DNA from: JAWLBR01 sp041687495
GTDB lineage: Bacteria; Bacillota; Limnochordia; DTU087; JAAYGB01
NCBI GenBank assembly: GCA_041687495.1
Contig: JAWLBR010000003.1
Location: 1 to 64,000, forward strand
Direction: 5' to 3'
DNA: 64,000 nucleotides
Positions 1-7,378 of the stretch are shown here, piece by piece. The translations under genes and the position numbers were made by a program. The first letter of the stretch is position 1; every line of letters begins with the position of its first letter. The notes under the pieces were generated by a model. It was not told where the DNA came from, did no database searches, and saw only the letters and a program-made list of their open reading frames with translations.

Positions 1-710
1 GTGAAGTCGTCTGCGTCATTGGGCCGTCTGGCTCTGGGAAGAGCACCTTCTTGCGTTGTCTGAACAAATTGGAGGAGGCGACTGCCGGTGAGGTGCTGAT
101 TGAGGGCGTGGACATCACCGACCCCAAGACTGATATTAACCTGGTGCGCCTGGAAGTGGGTATGGTCTTTCAGCGATTTAACCTCTTTCCCCATATGACT
201 GTGCTGGACAACATCTGCCTGGCGCCGATACAAGTGCGACAGGAGCAAAAGGATCAGGTTGTGGCTCGGGCCACAGGGTTGCTGCAGAAGGTTGGTTTGT
301 CGGACAAGGCAGAAGCTTATCCGGCGCAACTCTCGGGTGGACAGCAACAGCGGGTGGCCATTGCCCGGGCGCTGGCTAATGACCCGGAAGTGCTTTTGAT
401 GGATGAGCCCTTCGGCGCCCTTGATGCGCAGACACGAATGGTGATGCAGGAACTGCTGCTCAACGTCTGGGACGAGTCTCACAAGACCATCCTGTTTGTC
501 ACCCACGACATCGACGAAGCTATCTTCATGGGCGACAGAGTTTATATCATGACTGCTCGCCCTGGCCGTCTCAAGGCCGAACTGAAGGTGCCGTTGCCTC
601 GCCCCAGAACTCCGGAGATGAAGACCTCCAGGATGTTCGTAGAGCTGAAGGAAGAGATCCTGGCACTGATTCGGGAAGAGAGCTGGAAGGCAGCAAGTAT
701 GATCGGCTGA
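1..710 (+). CDS. ABC importer ATPase, 5'-truncated by window edge
   Basis: Cytoplasmic ATP-hydrolysing subunit of an ABC importer; the reading frame is open from base 3, so the start lies upstream of the window. Walker A (GPSGSGKST) is encoded at about bases 24-50, the signature [14 protein letters not shown] and Walker [12 protein letters not shown] follow, then the H-loop FVTHD. The first half ([36 protein letters not shown]) reads like polar amino acid importer ATPases (GlnQ type), while the second half ([43 protein letters not shown]) reads like the sulfonate/nitrate/taurine class (SsuB/TauB). The substrate is therefore unclear. The permease and binding protein must lie upstream. A strong terminator follows at 742-778. 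Confidence 0.93.
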   Translation, partial: EVVCVIGPSGSGKSTFLRCLNKLEEATAGEVLIEGVDITDPKTDINLVRLEVGMVFQRFNLFPHMTVLDNICLAPIQVRQEQKDQVVARATGLLQKVGLSDKAEAYPAQLSGGQQQRVAIARALANDPEVLLMDEPFGALDAQTRMVMQELLLNVWDESHKTILFVTHDIDEAIFMGDRVYIMTARPGRLKAELKVPLPRPRTPEMKTSRMFVELKEEILALIREESWKAASMIG

Positions 711-741
711 TAGCCGAATTAGGAAGATAAAGAACACTAAG

Positions 742-778
742 GCGGAGACCTCTAGTTACGTGGAGGCTCCGCTTTTTT
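742..778 (+). terminator. Rho-independent terminator after the ABC ATPase gene
   Basis: GCGGAG at 742-747 pairs with CTCCGC at 767-772, extended inside by CCTC/GAGG, and is followed by six T. The remaining bases to 1022 show no gene; only the ribosome binding site AAGGAGGAG ahead of 1023 is recognisable. Confidence 0.9.
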
Positions 779-1022
779 GCGCAGCTCAAAACGTCTATGG
801 AACGTCTGCAGCTCCCGGCGGCTTCGCTTAGAAATCGTCTCTTGCCGATAAAAAGGACTGGAGTTGGTGATAGGGAAAAGATGGAGAGATCCGTCAGCTG
901 TAGTCTGTCGTGTTGTCTCATTCCTCTTCACATGACGTTACTTTACCCAGAGGAATCACGTTGAGCGGCTGATGGGCTAGCGAGACTGACATATCACCAT
1001 CTAGGAAAAAGGAGGAGCTGTA

Positions 1023-2066
1023 ATGCAACCCAGGAATGCCCATACGATTAATATGCTAAAGGCTGTGAGACGTGAAGGCCCAGACGTAATCCCTGCGCGG
1101 GTTGGCATCATGCCTGCAACATGGATGAAATATCGAGATGATTTGACGAGCATTGTTAAGGAGCATCCGGCCTTATTTCCAGGCTTTGATGATAATCGAG
1201 ACTACGATTTCATTGCACAACCAACCTATCGGCTAGGCACATACATAGATCCTTGGCATTGTGTTTGGGAGAATGTCGAGGCGGGCTTAGAAGGGCTTGT
1301 GGTTGGACACCCCTTGCTTGAATGGGATAATCTAGCTTCTTTCGAACCTCCGGTTCTTCCTAGCGATGACGATGAATATTGGGTCAAACTGAAAAAACGA
1401 TTTGAAGAGCAGAAGGCAGCTGGGAATCTCGCCTCCGGTGGAATGGAACATGGGTATATGTATATGAGATTGTTCTACCTGCGTGGATTTGAGAATTTCA
1501 TGATCGATGTGGCGCTGAAAGACCCGAGACTGGACCATTTGATCGAGATGGTACTGGAATATAATCTGGCAATGGTTAACAAGCAGTTGGAGTTAGGTGC
1601 GGAGATGATGGGTTTTGGAGATGATCTTGGCACTCAGAAGAGTTTACCAATCAGCCCAGCGGATTGGCGGCATTATCTGAAACCGTGTTTCGCGAGGATA
1701 TATGGAGCCTGCAAAGAGGCAGGGGCTTTGGTGCGGGCACACACTGACGGGCATATCCTGCCAATTATCGACGATCTGGTGGAGTGCGGAGTTGACATCC
1801 TTAACCCGCAGATCAGGGCAAACGGGTTGGAGAACTTGGTCCGTATCTGTAAGGATAAAGTATGTGTAGACCTAGATCTGGACAGACAACTGTTCCCCTT
1901 TGCTACGCCGGCGCAACTAAGGGATCACGTTAAGGCGGCCATTGACGCTTTTGCTCCCGATGATGGTGGGCTGATGTTATATGCTGAGTGTGAACCAGAT
2001 ATTCCTTTGGAGAACATAGCGGCCTTGTGTGAGAGCTTGGAGCGGTACGCGCTAGGGATGGAATAA
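1023..2066 (+). CDS. UroD-like (MtaA/CmuA-superfamily) protein
   Basis: A 347-residue protein of the uroporphyrinogen decarboxylase superfamily, probably a cytoplasmic methyl- or alkyl-transfer enzyme rather than true HemE. The C-terminal half has the family pattern FGDDLGTQ, then AHTDGHI, then DILNPQ and DLDLDRQ. In corrinoid methyltransferases of this superfamily (MtaA) a His-x-Cys motif binds zinc; here the matching position reads H-T-D, so the Cys is missing and the chemistry may differ. It is clearly a paralogue of the gene at 23677-24738, sharing the region around FENFMID and FG(E/D)DLGTQ. The start ATG has an excellent site, AAAAAGGAGGAGCTGTA. It stands alone between a terminator and the duplicated leader. 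The substrate is unknown. Confidence 0.85.
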   Translation: MQPRNAHTINMLKAVRREGPDVIPARVGIMPATWMKYRDDLTSIVKEHPALFPGFDDNRDYDFIAQPTYRLGTYIDPWHCVWENVEAGLEGLVVGHPLLEWDNLASFEPPVLPSDDDEYWVKLKKRFEEQKAAGNLASGGMEHGYMYMRLFYLRGFENFMIDVALKDPRLDHLIEMVLEYNLAMVNKQLELGAEMMGFGDDLGTQKSLPISPADWRHYLKPCFARIYGACKEAGALVRAHTDGHILPIIDDLVECGVDILNPQIRANGLENLVRICKDKVCVDLDLDRQLFPFATPAQLRDHVKAAIDAFAPDDGGLMLYAECEPDIPLENIAALCESLERYALGME

Positions 2067-2129
2067 GGACAGGATGTAATTTGCTGAAAGCGAAGTCAAG
2101 GGAATCCCGGCTCTGCGGCGGCGTCCTAT

Positions 2130-2158
2130 TTGGCCGCGGGTGGCAGAAGTGCTACATT
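2130..2158 (+). promoter_or_regulatory. Weakened promoter of leader copy 1
   Basis: TTGGCC (2130-2135), 17 bases, TACATT (2153-2158). The same positions in the second leader read TTGACC and TACACT, so each box has lost one consensus base here. This fits a decaying copy. Confidence 0.55.
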
Positions 2159-2330
2159 TATTAGTGCAGAGTATCGCTTACGGGGGATAAGCACTGATGC
2201 GGGGCAACAGATAGCGTTTCCTAGCTTTGAACACTAGTAACTAAATGGGTTCAAAGCCTCTGTCTGTGGAGACAGGGTAAAACGGAGCGCTCTGTCCTTC
2301 TTTAGCGATTCTCATTGTGTCTGGATAACT

Positions 2331-2402
2331 ATGTGTTGCGTGCAAAGAGGTGGTTTCTTCTGCCTCTTTGTTTTATTCTCTGCTAAAAGTACACCCTCTT
2401 GA
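2331..2402 (+). CDS. Leader peptide uORF, copy 1 (23 aa)
   Basis: A 24-codon ORF beginning MCCVQRGGFFCLFVL and ending SAKSTPS. Its first 15 codons are base-for-base identical to the uORF at 7182-7253, and the remainder differs at a few positions without breaking the frame. It precedes the terminator at 2461-2490. Short Cys/Arg/Phe-rich leader peptides of this kind lie ahead of ribosome-protection genes in Bacillota and act by ribosome stalling. The function here is inferred from position and conservation. Confidence 0.65.
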   Translation: MCCVQRGGFFCLFVLFSAKSTPS

Positions 2403-2460
2403 TGACAGCTGGACCACCGCTCTTCTGTCAGCGAACTTGGGTTCCGCGCGTTTACTCTTA

Positions 2461-2490
2461 ACCACAGGCAGAGTGCCTGTGGTTTTTTTG
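2461..2490 (+). terminator. Attenuator terminator, copy 1
   Basis: ACCACAGGCA (2461-2470), loop GAG, TGCCTGTGGT (2474-2483), then a run of T. It lies 38 bases ahead of the remnant ABC-F start. Upstream TCTGTCTGTGG at 2259-2269 can pair with CCACAGGCAGA and would disrupt it. Confidence 0.88.
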
Positions 2491-2527
2491 ATCTTGCGAC
2501 GAAAAGAAGCAAACGGAGGGAACGACT

Positions 2528-2641
2528 GTGAAACAACTACGCGTAGAGCTGTCGGATATAGAAGTGTCTTTCTTGGATGAACCGATACACTTGGATGCTC
2601 ATGAAATTAGCCGTACATCCATACCGAGGCGCTGTAGATAA
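2528..2641 (+). pseudogene. ABC-F gene remnant with internal deletion
   Basis: A GTG start with the same GGAGGG site as the intact ABC-F gene at 7379 opens a 37-codon frame. Residues 1-20 (VKQLRVELSD then IEVSFLDEPI) match the ABC-F N-terminus. They are followed at once by HLDA, which matches residues 129-132 of the intact protein (DEPTTHLDA, first Walker B), then by unrelated sequence and a stop. The fusion lies at the two GA(T/C)GAACC sequences encoding DEP, so a deletion between short direct repeats removed about 325 bp; the rest of the gene is also gone. From 2642 to 3009 I see nothing recognisable except the next ribosome binding site. Confidence 0.75.
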
Positions 2642-3009
2642 GTTCTGCCTGTGCTGGGAGGTGCCATCACGTTACGAAGCAGGTAACGAGGCGTGAACGT
2701 AGTGTGGGACTTCATACGGAGGCAACATTGATCTGAAGCACAAGGTTTCTATAGCAGTCAGAGCCAGGAAATTCCTAACATTGCGGGGCCTTTAGGTCAA
2801 AGTTACCTGAAGACAAGAAAGGAGAGGATAACTGTCGCTGCCATGCGGAGATTTGTCCTGTTCTAGATTTTCCTACGCTCGTTTGTGGGATATTTTCATT
2901 TCCCGGGAAATAGTTCATATCATTTTCTAGGATGTGGCTTCGATAGAGAAGAATTGGGAGTAAGTGAGCGTAACGGAGAAGAGGCAAGGATATAGAGGGA
3001 GGTACTATC

Positions 3010-4113
3010 GTGGATAATGTCGATAAGTTTTTGCCTGGCTTGGTGCTGAACGAGTTGTTCTATCGGGATGTGGTCAAGCAGATCGTGGAGGAGAACTATC
3101 CTACCCTGGCCTATTCCGCCGCCATGACAGGACCTGGTTCTGATGTGCTAGGGTTTGACACTGAGCGGTCTATGGATCATGACTGGGGTCCGAGACTGCA
3201 GCTATTCCTGTCCGAATTCGACTACACTGGGATTGGAAGTGAGCTGGACGCTAGCCTCCGTAGAGAATTACCGGCGGAGTTTCAGGGGTTTGCCGTCGGG
3301 TTTTCGGAACCTGACGTGAATGATGGTGGGACTAGGATGATGCAACGGGGCCCATCTCAGGAAATCAACCATAATATCACGATCACTACCGTTGCTATGT
3401 ACGTTGAGTCAGCGTTGGGGATCAAACTGGGCGAGCCGATCAGCACGTCGGATTGGTTAGCTTTTCCGGAACAGCGGTTATTGGAGCTAACTAGCGGTAA
3501 GGTGTTTTATGATGGCCTTGGTCAGCTCAATTCGTTGCGGGAACAGCTCTCCTACTATCCCAAAGACGTCTGGCTGTATCGCATGGCCGCTCAGTGGATG
3601 CGACTCTCTCAGGAGGAACCCTTCATGGGGCGGTGCAGAGAACTGGGCGATGAGTTGGGTTCGAGACTGGTGGCAGCGAGATTGGTTCGAGACATGATGC
3701 GACTCTGCTTTCTTATGGAGCGCCGATATGCACCCTACAGCAAATGGTTGGGTACCGCTTTTGCGAAACTTGAGTGTGGTAAGGAGCTTACGGGGATTTT
3801 CTTGCATCTAGTTAGTGCGGATAGTTGGCAGAAAAGAGAGGAGTACCTGGTAGCCGGGTATGAGATTCTGGTGGACAAGTTCAACCGGCTGAACGTTACT
3901 CCGATGATAGAGGCGAATATCAAGTTCTTCTTTGACCGCCCATTTCGAGTCCTCTTCGCTGAGCGGTTCAGTGATGCATTGTTGAATGAGATTACCGACC
4001 CGTGTCTCAAGACAGTCGGTTGCATCGGCGCTGTTGATCAATTTGTCGATTGTACGGACTTCACTACCAATATTAACTTGTGTCGGCGAACTGGCTGTGA
4101 GCTTTTCGGATAG
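3010..4113 (+). CDS. DUF4037 protein, nucleotidyltransferase-like
   Basis: A 367-residue cytoplasmic protein. Near residues 43-62 it has GSD, then ERSMDHDWGPRL, the hallmark of DUF4037 proteins, which resemble nucleotidyltransferases with a C-terminal helical domain. The DxD-like acidic cluster (D56, H57, D58) would be the metal site. The GTG start follows GGGAGGT. It opens a group with the AadA-like gene at 4288 and the APH-like gene at 5835, all inside the direct repeats. The target molecule is unknown; antibiotic or metabolite nucleotidylation is a guess from family and context. Confidence 0.8.
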   Translation: MDNVDKFLPGLVLNELFYRDVVKQIVEENYPTLAYSAAMTGPGSDVLGFDTERSMDHDWGPRLQLFLSEFDYTGIGSELDASLRRELPAEFQGFAVGFSEPDVNDGGTRMMQRGPSQEINHNITITTVAMYVESALGIKLGEPISTSDWLAFPEQRLLELTSGKVFYDGLGQLNSLREQLSYYPKDVWLYRMAAQWMRLSQEEPFMGRCRELGDELGSRLVAARLVRDMMRLCFLMERRYAPYSKWLGTAFAKLECGKELTGIFLHLVSADSWQKREEYLVAGYEILVDKFNRLNVTPMIEANIKFFFDRPFRVLFAERFSDALLNEITDPCLKTVGCIGAVDQFVDCTDFTTNINLCRRTGCELFG

Positions 4114-4287
4114 GTCTGCCCAGAGAGAAGCTTTCTTCAAGTAGTCGCGTACGGTATTCCCAGGCTATCTGGGGGCACCGCAGACCGAGCCAATTTAGCC
4201 GGCTGGACTACTGGTATACTGGTAGGTGGCCGGGTTAAGCCTCCGCTTCGAAGTTGTCAGTGCGGATCCTGAAAGGAGCAGTATCAT

Positions 4288-5106
4288 ATGGCTGGACAAA
4301 GTTGGAGTAACTGTGATGAAGATGTAAAGGTGTTCATCCTAGGCCTAGTGGAGCAGCTGACTGGTCAACTTGGGAGCCAGTTGACTGGAATCTACCTCCA
4401 CGGCTCTTTGGCGATGGGAAGTTACTATCGCCCGAAAAGTGATATGGATCTGATCGTGGTTGTCAACGGCGCACTGGCGCCTGACTTAGCCGAATCAGTG
4501 GGAGTTGCGATCGCTACCCATGCCTCCCGTCGACCGACGGTTGGAAACATCGAGCTCAGTGTGATCACCGCTCCGGTGGCAAAGCGAGTGCCGGTGCCGA
4601 CTCCCTTTGTAGTGCATTACAGTACCGAATGGCATGAGCAGATCCTGAGGCGGGAAGTGGACTACACCAGACAACTCACCGATCCAGATCTAGCCTCACA
4701 CCTGATGTACATCGTGCAGCGAGGGATCTGTCTGGCTGGTCAACCGATATCAGAGGTTTTTGGTAGAGTCAAATGGGAGTACTTCATGGACTCTGTTCTG
4801 GACGATTGCCGATGGATCATAGAGGGAGATAATATTCTAGAATCGCCATACTATGGTGTGCTGAATATTTGTCGCGTTCTTCAACTATGCAGTGAGGACG
4901 GTCAGAGGGTACATAGCAAGGATGAAGGCGGCGAATGGGGCCTGGCACATCTACCGCGTAAGTACCATCGGGTGATCAGGCAGGCGCTTGCTGTGTACCG
5001 CTCTGCAGAGGTAGTGACTGAGCAGCAAAGAAGAACTGGTGGTATGGACTGGGATCAAGATCAACTGACAGCCTTGAGAGATTATGCACGGGCGCAACTC
5101 CAATAA
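4288..5106 (+). CDS. Aminoglycoside adenylyltransferase-like protein (AadA type)
   Basis: A 272-residue protein with the nucleotidyltransferase motif HGSLAMGSYYRPKSDMDLIV at residues 38-57; GS and the carboxylates D52 and D54 would bind ATP-Mg. The C-terminal half (LCSEDGQRVHSKDEGGEWGL) matches the DUF4111 domain that in AadA/ANT(9) enzymes positions the aminoglycoside; a conserved K-x-E/G-A-x-WAL pattern is usual there, here KDEGGEWGL. Adenylylation of an aminoglycoside such as streptomycin or spectinomycin is the family role, but the exact substrate cannot be read. Start ATG follows GAAAGGAG. The 174 bases upstream hold only a possible -10 box TATACT near 4216. Confidence 0.82.
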   Translation: MAGQSWSNCDEDVKVFILGLVEQLTGQLGSQLTGIYLHGSLAMGSYYRPKSDMDLIVVVNGALAPDLAESVGVAIATHASRRPTVGNIELSVITAPVAKRVPVPTPFVVHYSTEWHEQILRREVDYTRQLTDPDLASHLMYIVQRGICLAGQPISEVFGRVKWEYFMDSVLDDCRWIIEGDNILESPYYGVLNICRVLQLCSEDGQRVHSKDEGGEWGLAHLPRKYHRVIRQALAVYRSAEVVTEQQRRTGGMDWDQDQLTALRDYARAQLQ

Positions 5107-5135
5107 TAGTGATAAATCCCGTGGAGGACGGGGTT

Positions 5136-5354
5136 TCATTGCGCTGAACTCCCTGTTACGGGTTTTCTGGTTTGAGCATCTACCAGGATGTCGTTACGAG
5201 AGGGGAGCCCCATTCCGTTACGCATAAGACTTACTCGCCAGTAGGTCTTGCCGTTAATCTCCTCTTTGCCGATTCGGAGAACCTGCGCCGGATAATCTAC
5301 TTGCTCCATCGCGCTGATTGCGTCATCATCTTCGGACACAGTATCCGCTGGTGT
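5136..5354 (-). pseudogene. Possible decayed gene fragment
   Basis: The minus-strand frame encodes about 70 residues that look protein-like (QVLRIGKEEINGKTYWRVSL then DILVDAQTRKPV), recalling the end of a PepSY-type repeat where a VDA-x-TG-x-V ending is common. It is preceded by an in-frame stop, has no ribosome binding site and no signal peptide. I regard it as a gene remnant within a decayed zone; the family guess is weak. Confidence 0.25.
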
Positions 5355-5376
5355 GATTTAAGATCTTGGTGGCACT

Positions 5377-5813
5377 GTGTTGGCTGAAGCTTTCTCCATT
5401 GTAACGCAGTCTGAGGACCCAAGCATTACCCACTGCGGTGGCCCCGAGTGCGAGCGGTGTAAGGACAGTGTACTGGGCGGGCCGATCCTCGGAGAACAAG
5501 GGAGAGTCGCCAGAATAGCCCATGAGCTACCTGAGGCCGACGGGAGCAGGCTTCCTGATGCTACCATTGCTTCGTATGAACGGGATTTTCTGACCGCTAT
5601 GAATGATGATATTAATACACCCAAGGTCTTGGCCATTGTCTGGGACTTAACCATAAGGAGCAACTTCCTGCTGATTTGATGGCGAAGATTAAGGAGCGAG
5701 AGGTCGACCGGGCAGCAAAGGATTGGGCCACATCCTTCGGGCGCAGCGTGAGGAGCGAGTACGATCTCAGAAAAAACAGGCTTGCTCCTGAGAGTAATCC
5801 TGCGTTCTGAGAT
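5377..5813 (+). pseudogene. CysRS-like C-terminal fragment, frameshifted
   Basis: The first frame (to 5679) contains DFLTAMNDDINTPKVLAIVW, matching the cysteinyl-tRNA synthetase motif FxxAMDDDxNTPxALA. Shifting frame near 5655 gives LPADLMAKIKEREVDRAAKD then WATSFGRSVR, matching the CysRS helix that follows (RxxARKAKDWAxAD). No catalytic core (HIGH, KMSKS) is present and the N-terminal part is unrecognised. It is either a relic of a second cysS or of a CysRS-like ligase. It lies within the repeat-flanked island beside other debris. Confidence 0.45.
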
Positions 5814-5834
5814 CTCGCCTGGTTCGGAGGCTAC

Positions 5835-6866
5835 CTATGCCTTGTCAAGTTGGATGAGAGCCGCACGAATGAACTCGTCGCGCCTTTCCGTAGCACCGGG
5901 CACAGTTGCGGCCCACCTTGCCAGACTAGCGGGAGTGTTCAGAGCTGCGACAAGATCCCAGTACGCAACATCTTCAGCTTTTTGACCAGCCGCCTGTTGC
6001 CACCCCTCCAGAGCCTCATCGGCGGCACGCAGACCGAAATGGAGCGACCCCTCAAAACGCAGATCTCCTAAATCAATGCCATAGTGGCCAGCGCCTGCTC
6101 CTTCCCAGTCAATAATGCCGATGACAGCACTATTGTTCCATACTGCATTTCCGATACTGAGGTCGCCATGGACAAATAGTGTTTGGTTCACAGGCACCTG
6201 GAACTGCTTAAGTTGCTCCTCAGCTGCCCGGATAAGTGGTGTGGTGCGGATTTTCAAAAGCTTGTCCTTGGCCGTGTCAACCGACCAGCCCGGTCGCTGA
6301 CTCAGTACCTTCGCTAGAATCGCTTCCTGTTCACATTTCGAAGCAGCCTGATATTGCGCTGCCCACCGACGTTCGGTGACGAAGTCCTCTCCCTGTCGGG
6401 GACGAGTCCGCAGTGGCAGATCCGGTTGTGGTGACAGTGGAATGTCATGCAACTTGGCAGCGGCCGCTCCTAGGTTTCGCAGGGAAGTCACATTAGGGGC
6501 ATGATGGCTACCTGGCAATGCCGTTGACAATATCGCCAGCACTCCGGTTTCTGTCCCGTCAAGGTCAGCAGCAAGCAATTGAGGTGCTGCGATCCCATGC
6601 TCTTCGGCAAAGGTTAATCCAGCGACCTCACAGGCAAAGGCGTCTCGCATTTTCACCGCCATAATTCGATAAGCCGAAGCTTCAGCAGGCCCGGTCTTCA
6701 GCACGGCTTCAGTGGTTCCTCGCCTGTGCGTGATGCGTAAGAGCCACGGCCCCCGATCCCCGGCATTCTTGCGGAGAGCTTGTACACTTACTACCTTTGC
6801 ACCAGGATCCATCGCCTTAGCTGCCCAAGACAAGATGGGTTTCATCGATTGGTCATCGAGTAACAT
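5835..6866 (-). CDS. APH-family phosphotransferase
   Basis: A 343-residue kinase-fold protein of the aminoglycoside phosphotransferase/choline kinase superfamily. The catalytic loop HGDLSIGN is at residues 233-240 and the metal-binding IIDWEGAG at 251-258; an N-lobe lysine is seen in AVLKTG near 55-59. The family transfers the ATP gamma-phosphate to hydroxyls of aminoglycosides, macrolides or small metabolites. The start ATG follows GGAGGT with 12 bases between. It points away from the ABC-F gene, so their leaders diverge in the 90 bases before 6957. Substrate unknown. Confidence 0.82.
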   Translation of the reverse strand: MLLDDQSMKPILSWAAKAMDPGAKVVSVQALRKNAGDRGPWLLRITHRRGTTEAVLKTGPAEASAYRIMAVKMRDAFACEVAGLTFAEEHGIAAPQLLAADLDGTETGVLAILSTALPGSHHAPNVTSLRNLGAAAAKLHDIPLSPQPDLPLRTRPRQGEDFVTERRWAAQYQAASKCEQEAILAKVLSQRPGWSVDTAKDKLLKIRTTPLIRAAEEQLKQFQVPVNQTLFVHGDLSIGNAVWNNSAVIGIIDWEGAGAGHYGIDLGDLRFEGSLHFGLRAADEALEGWQQAAGQKAEDVAYWDLVAALNTPASLARWAATVPGATERRDEFIRAALIQLDKA

Positions 6867-6982
6867 CCTGAGTCTGATACCTCCTCGTCAGTTTGCCTAA
6901 CGGGCTATGTCCAAGAGTATACTAGTTGTGCATCGGCTGACCAGTTCCTTTATATCATCCCGGCTCTGCGGCAGCGTCCTAT

Positions 6983-7011
6983 TTGACCGCGGATGGCAGA
7001 AGTGCTACACT
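6983..7011 (+). promoter_or_regulatory. Sigma-A-type promoter of the ABC-F leader
   Basis: TTGACC (6983-6988), exactly 17 bases, TACACT (7006-7011). Transcription would begin near 7018, leaving about 360 bases of leader ahead of the GTG at 7379. Confidence 0.75.
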
Positions 7012-7047
7012 TAATAATGCAGTATCGACTAAGGGGGATAAGCACTG

Positions 7048-7095
7048 ATGTGGAGCAACAGATTGCGTTTCCTAGCTTTGAACACTAGTGAATAA
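7048..7095 (+). CDS. First leader uORF of ABC-F (15 aa)
   Basis: An ATG 9 bases after AGGGGGAT opens MWSNRLRFLALNTSE and a stop. The end of this uORF overlaps the first arm of the hairpin GCTTTGAAC/GTTCAAAGC (7075-7083, 7100-7108), so its translation would open that stem. In leader copy 1 the start and ribosome binding site are conserved but a TAG ends it after five codons. Confidence 0.45.
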   Translation: MWSNRLRFLALNTSE

Positions 7096-7109
7096 ATAGG
7101 TTCAAAGCC

Positions 7110-7323
7110 TCTGTCTGTGGAGACAGGGTAAACGGGAGCGATCTGCCCTTCTTTAGCGATTCTCATTGTGTCTGGATAACTATGTGTTGCGTGCAAAGAG
7201 GTGGTTTCTTCTGCCTCTTTGTTTTATTGTCTGCAAAAAGTAGATCCTCTTGATGACAGCTGGGCCACCGCTCCTTTGTCAGCAAACTTGGGTTCCACGC
7301 GTTTACTCTTAACCACAGGCAGA
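7110..7323 (+). promoter_or_regulatory. Antiterminator pairing in the ABC-F leader
   Basis: TCTGTCTGTGG (7110-7120) can pair with CCACAGGCAGA (7313-7323), ten Watson-Crick pairs plus one G-U, which takes the whole first arm of the terminator at 7312-7340. The competing local hairpin CTGTCT-GTGG-AGACAG (7111-7126) would hide the same bases. A further stem CAAAGAGG/CCTCTTTG (7194-7201, 7214-7221) lies inside the second uORF. The elements form a textbook two-state attenuator; the trigger (ribosome stalling by a drug) is inferred. Confidence 0.7.
7182..7253 (+). CDS. Second leader uORF of ABC-F (23 aa)
   Basis: Encodes a 23-residue peptide beginning MCCVQRGGFFCLFVL and ending SAKSRSS. It overlaps the hairpin 7194-7221 and ends 58 bases before the terminator. 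Copy 1 keeps the frame and the first 15 codons exactly. The ribosome binding site is weak (GGATAACT). It is probably a sensor peptide whose slow translation favours the antiterminator; not proven. Confidence 0.68.
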   Translation: MCCVQRGGFFCLFVLLSAKSRSS

Positions 7324-7340
7324 GTGCCTGTGGTTTTCTT
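7312..7340 (+). terminator. Attenuator terminator ahead of ABC-F
   Basis: ACCACAGGCA, loop GAG, TGCCTGTGGT and a T-rich tail (TTTTCTT) end 38 bases ahead of the ABC-F GTG. Being inside the leader and downstream of the promoter, it can only serve to abort transcription before the gene. Confidence 0.88.
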
Positions 7341-7378
7341 GATCTTGTGACGGGAAGAAGCAAACGGAGGGAACGACT

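Larger units (their letters stand above)
2104..2586 (+). repeat. Direct repeat copy 1: orphan ABC-F attenuator leader
   Basis: This roughly 480-bp stretch matches 6957-7437 at about nine bases in ten by eye, in the same orientation. It holds the whole leader of the ABC-F gene: promoter, uORF, hairpins, terminator, ribosome binding site and the first 20 codons. The match stops inside the coding region where copy 1 has suffered a deletion. The two copies flank 4.4 kb carrying resistance-like enzymes. It most likely arose by duplication and decay of an ABC-F gene. Confidence 0.93.
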
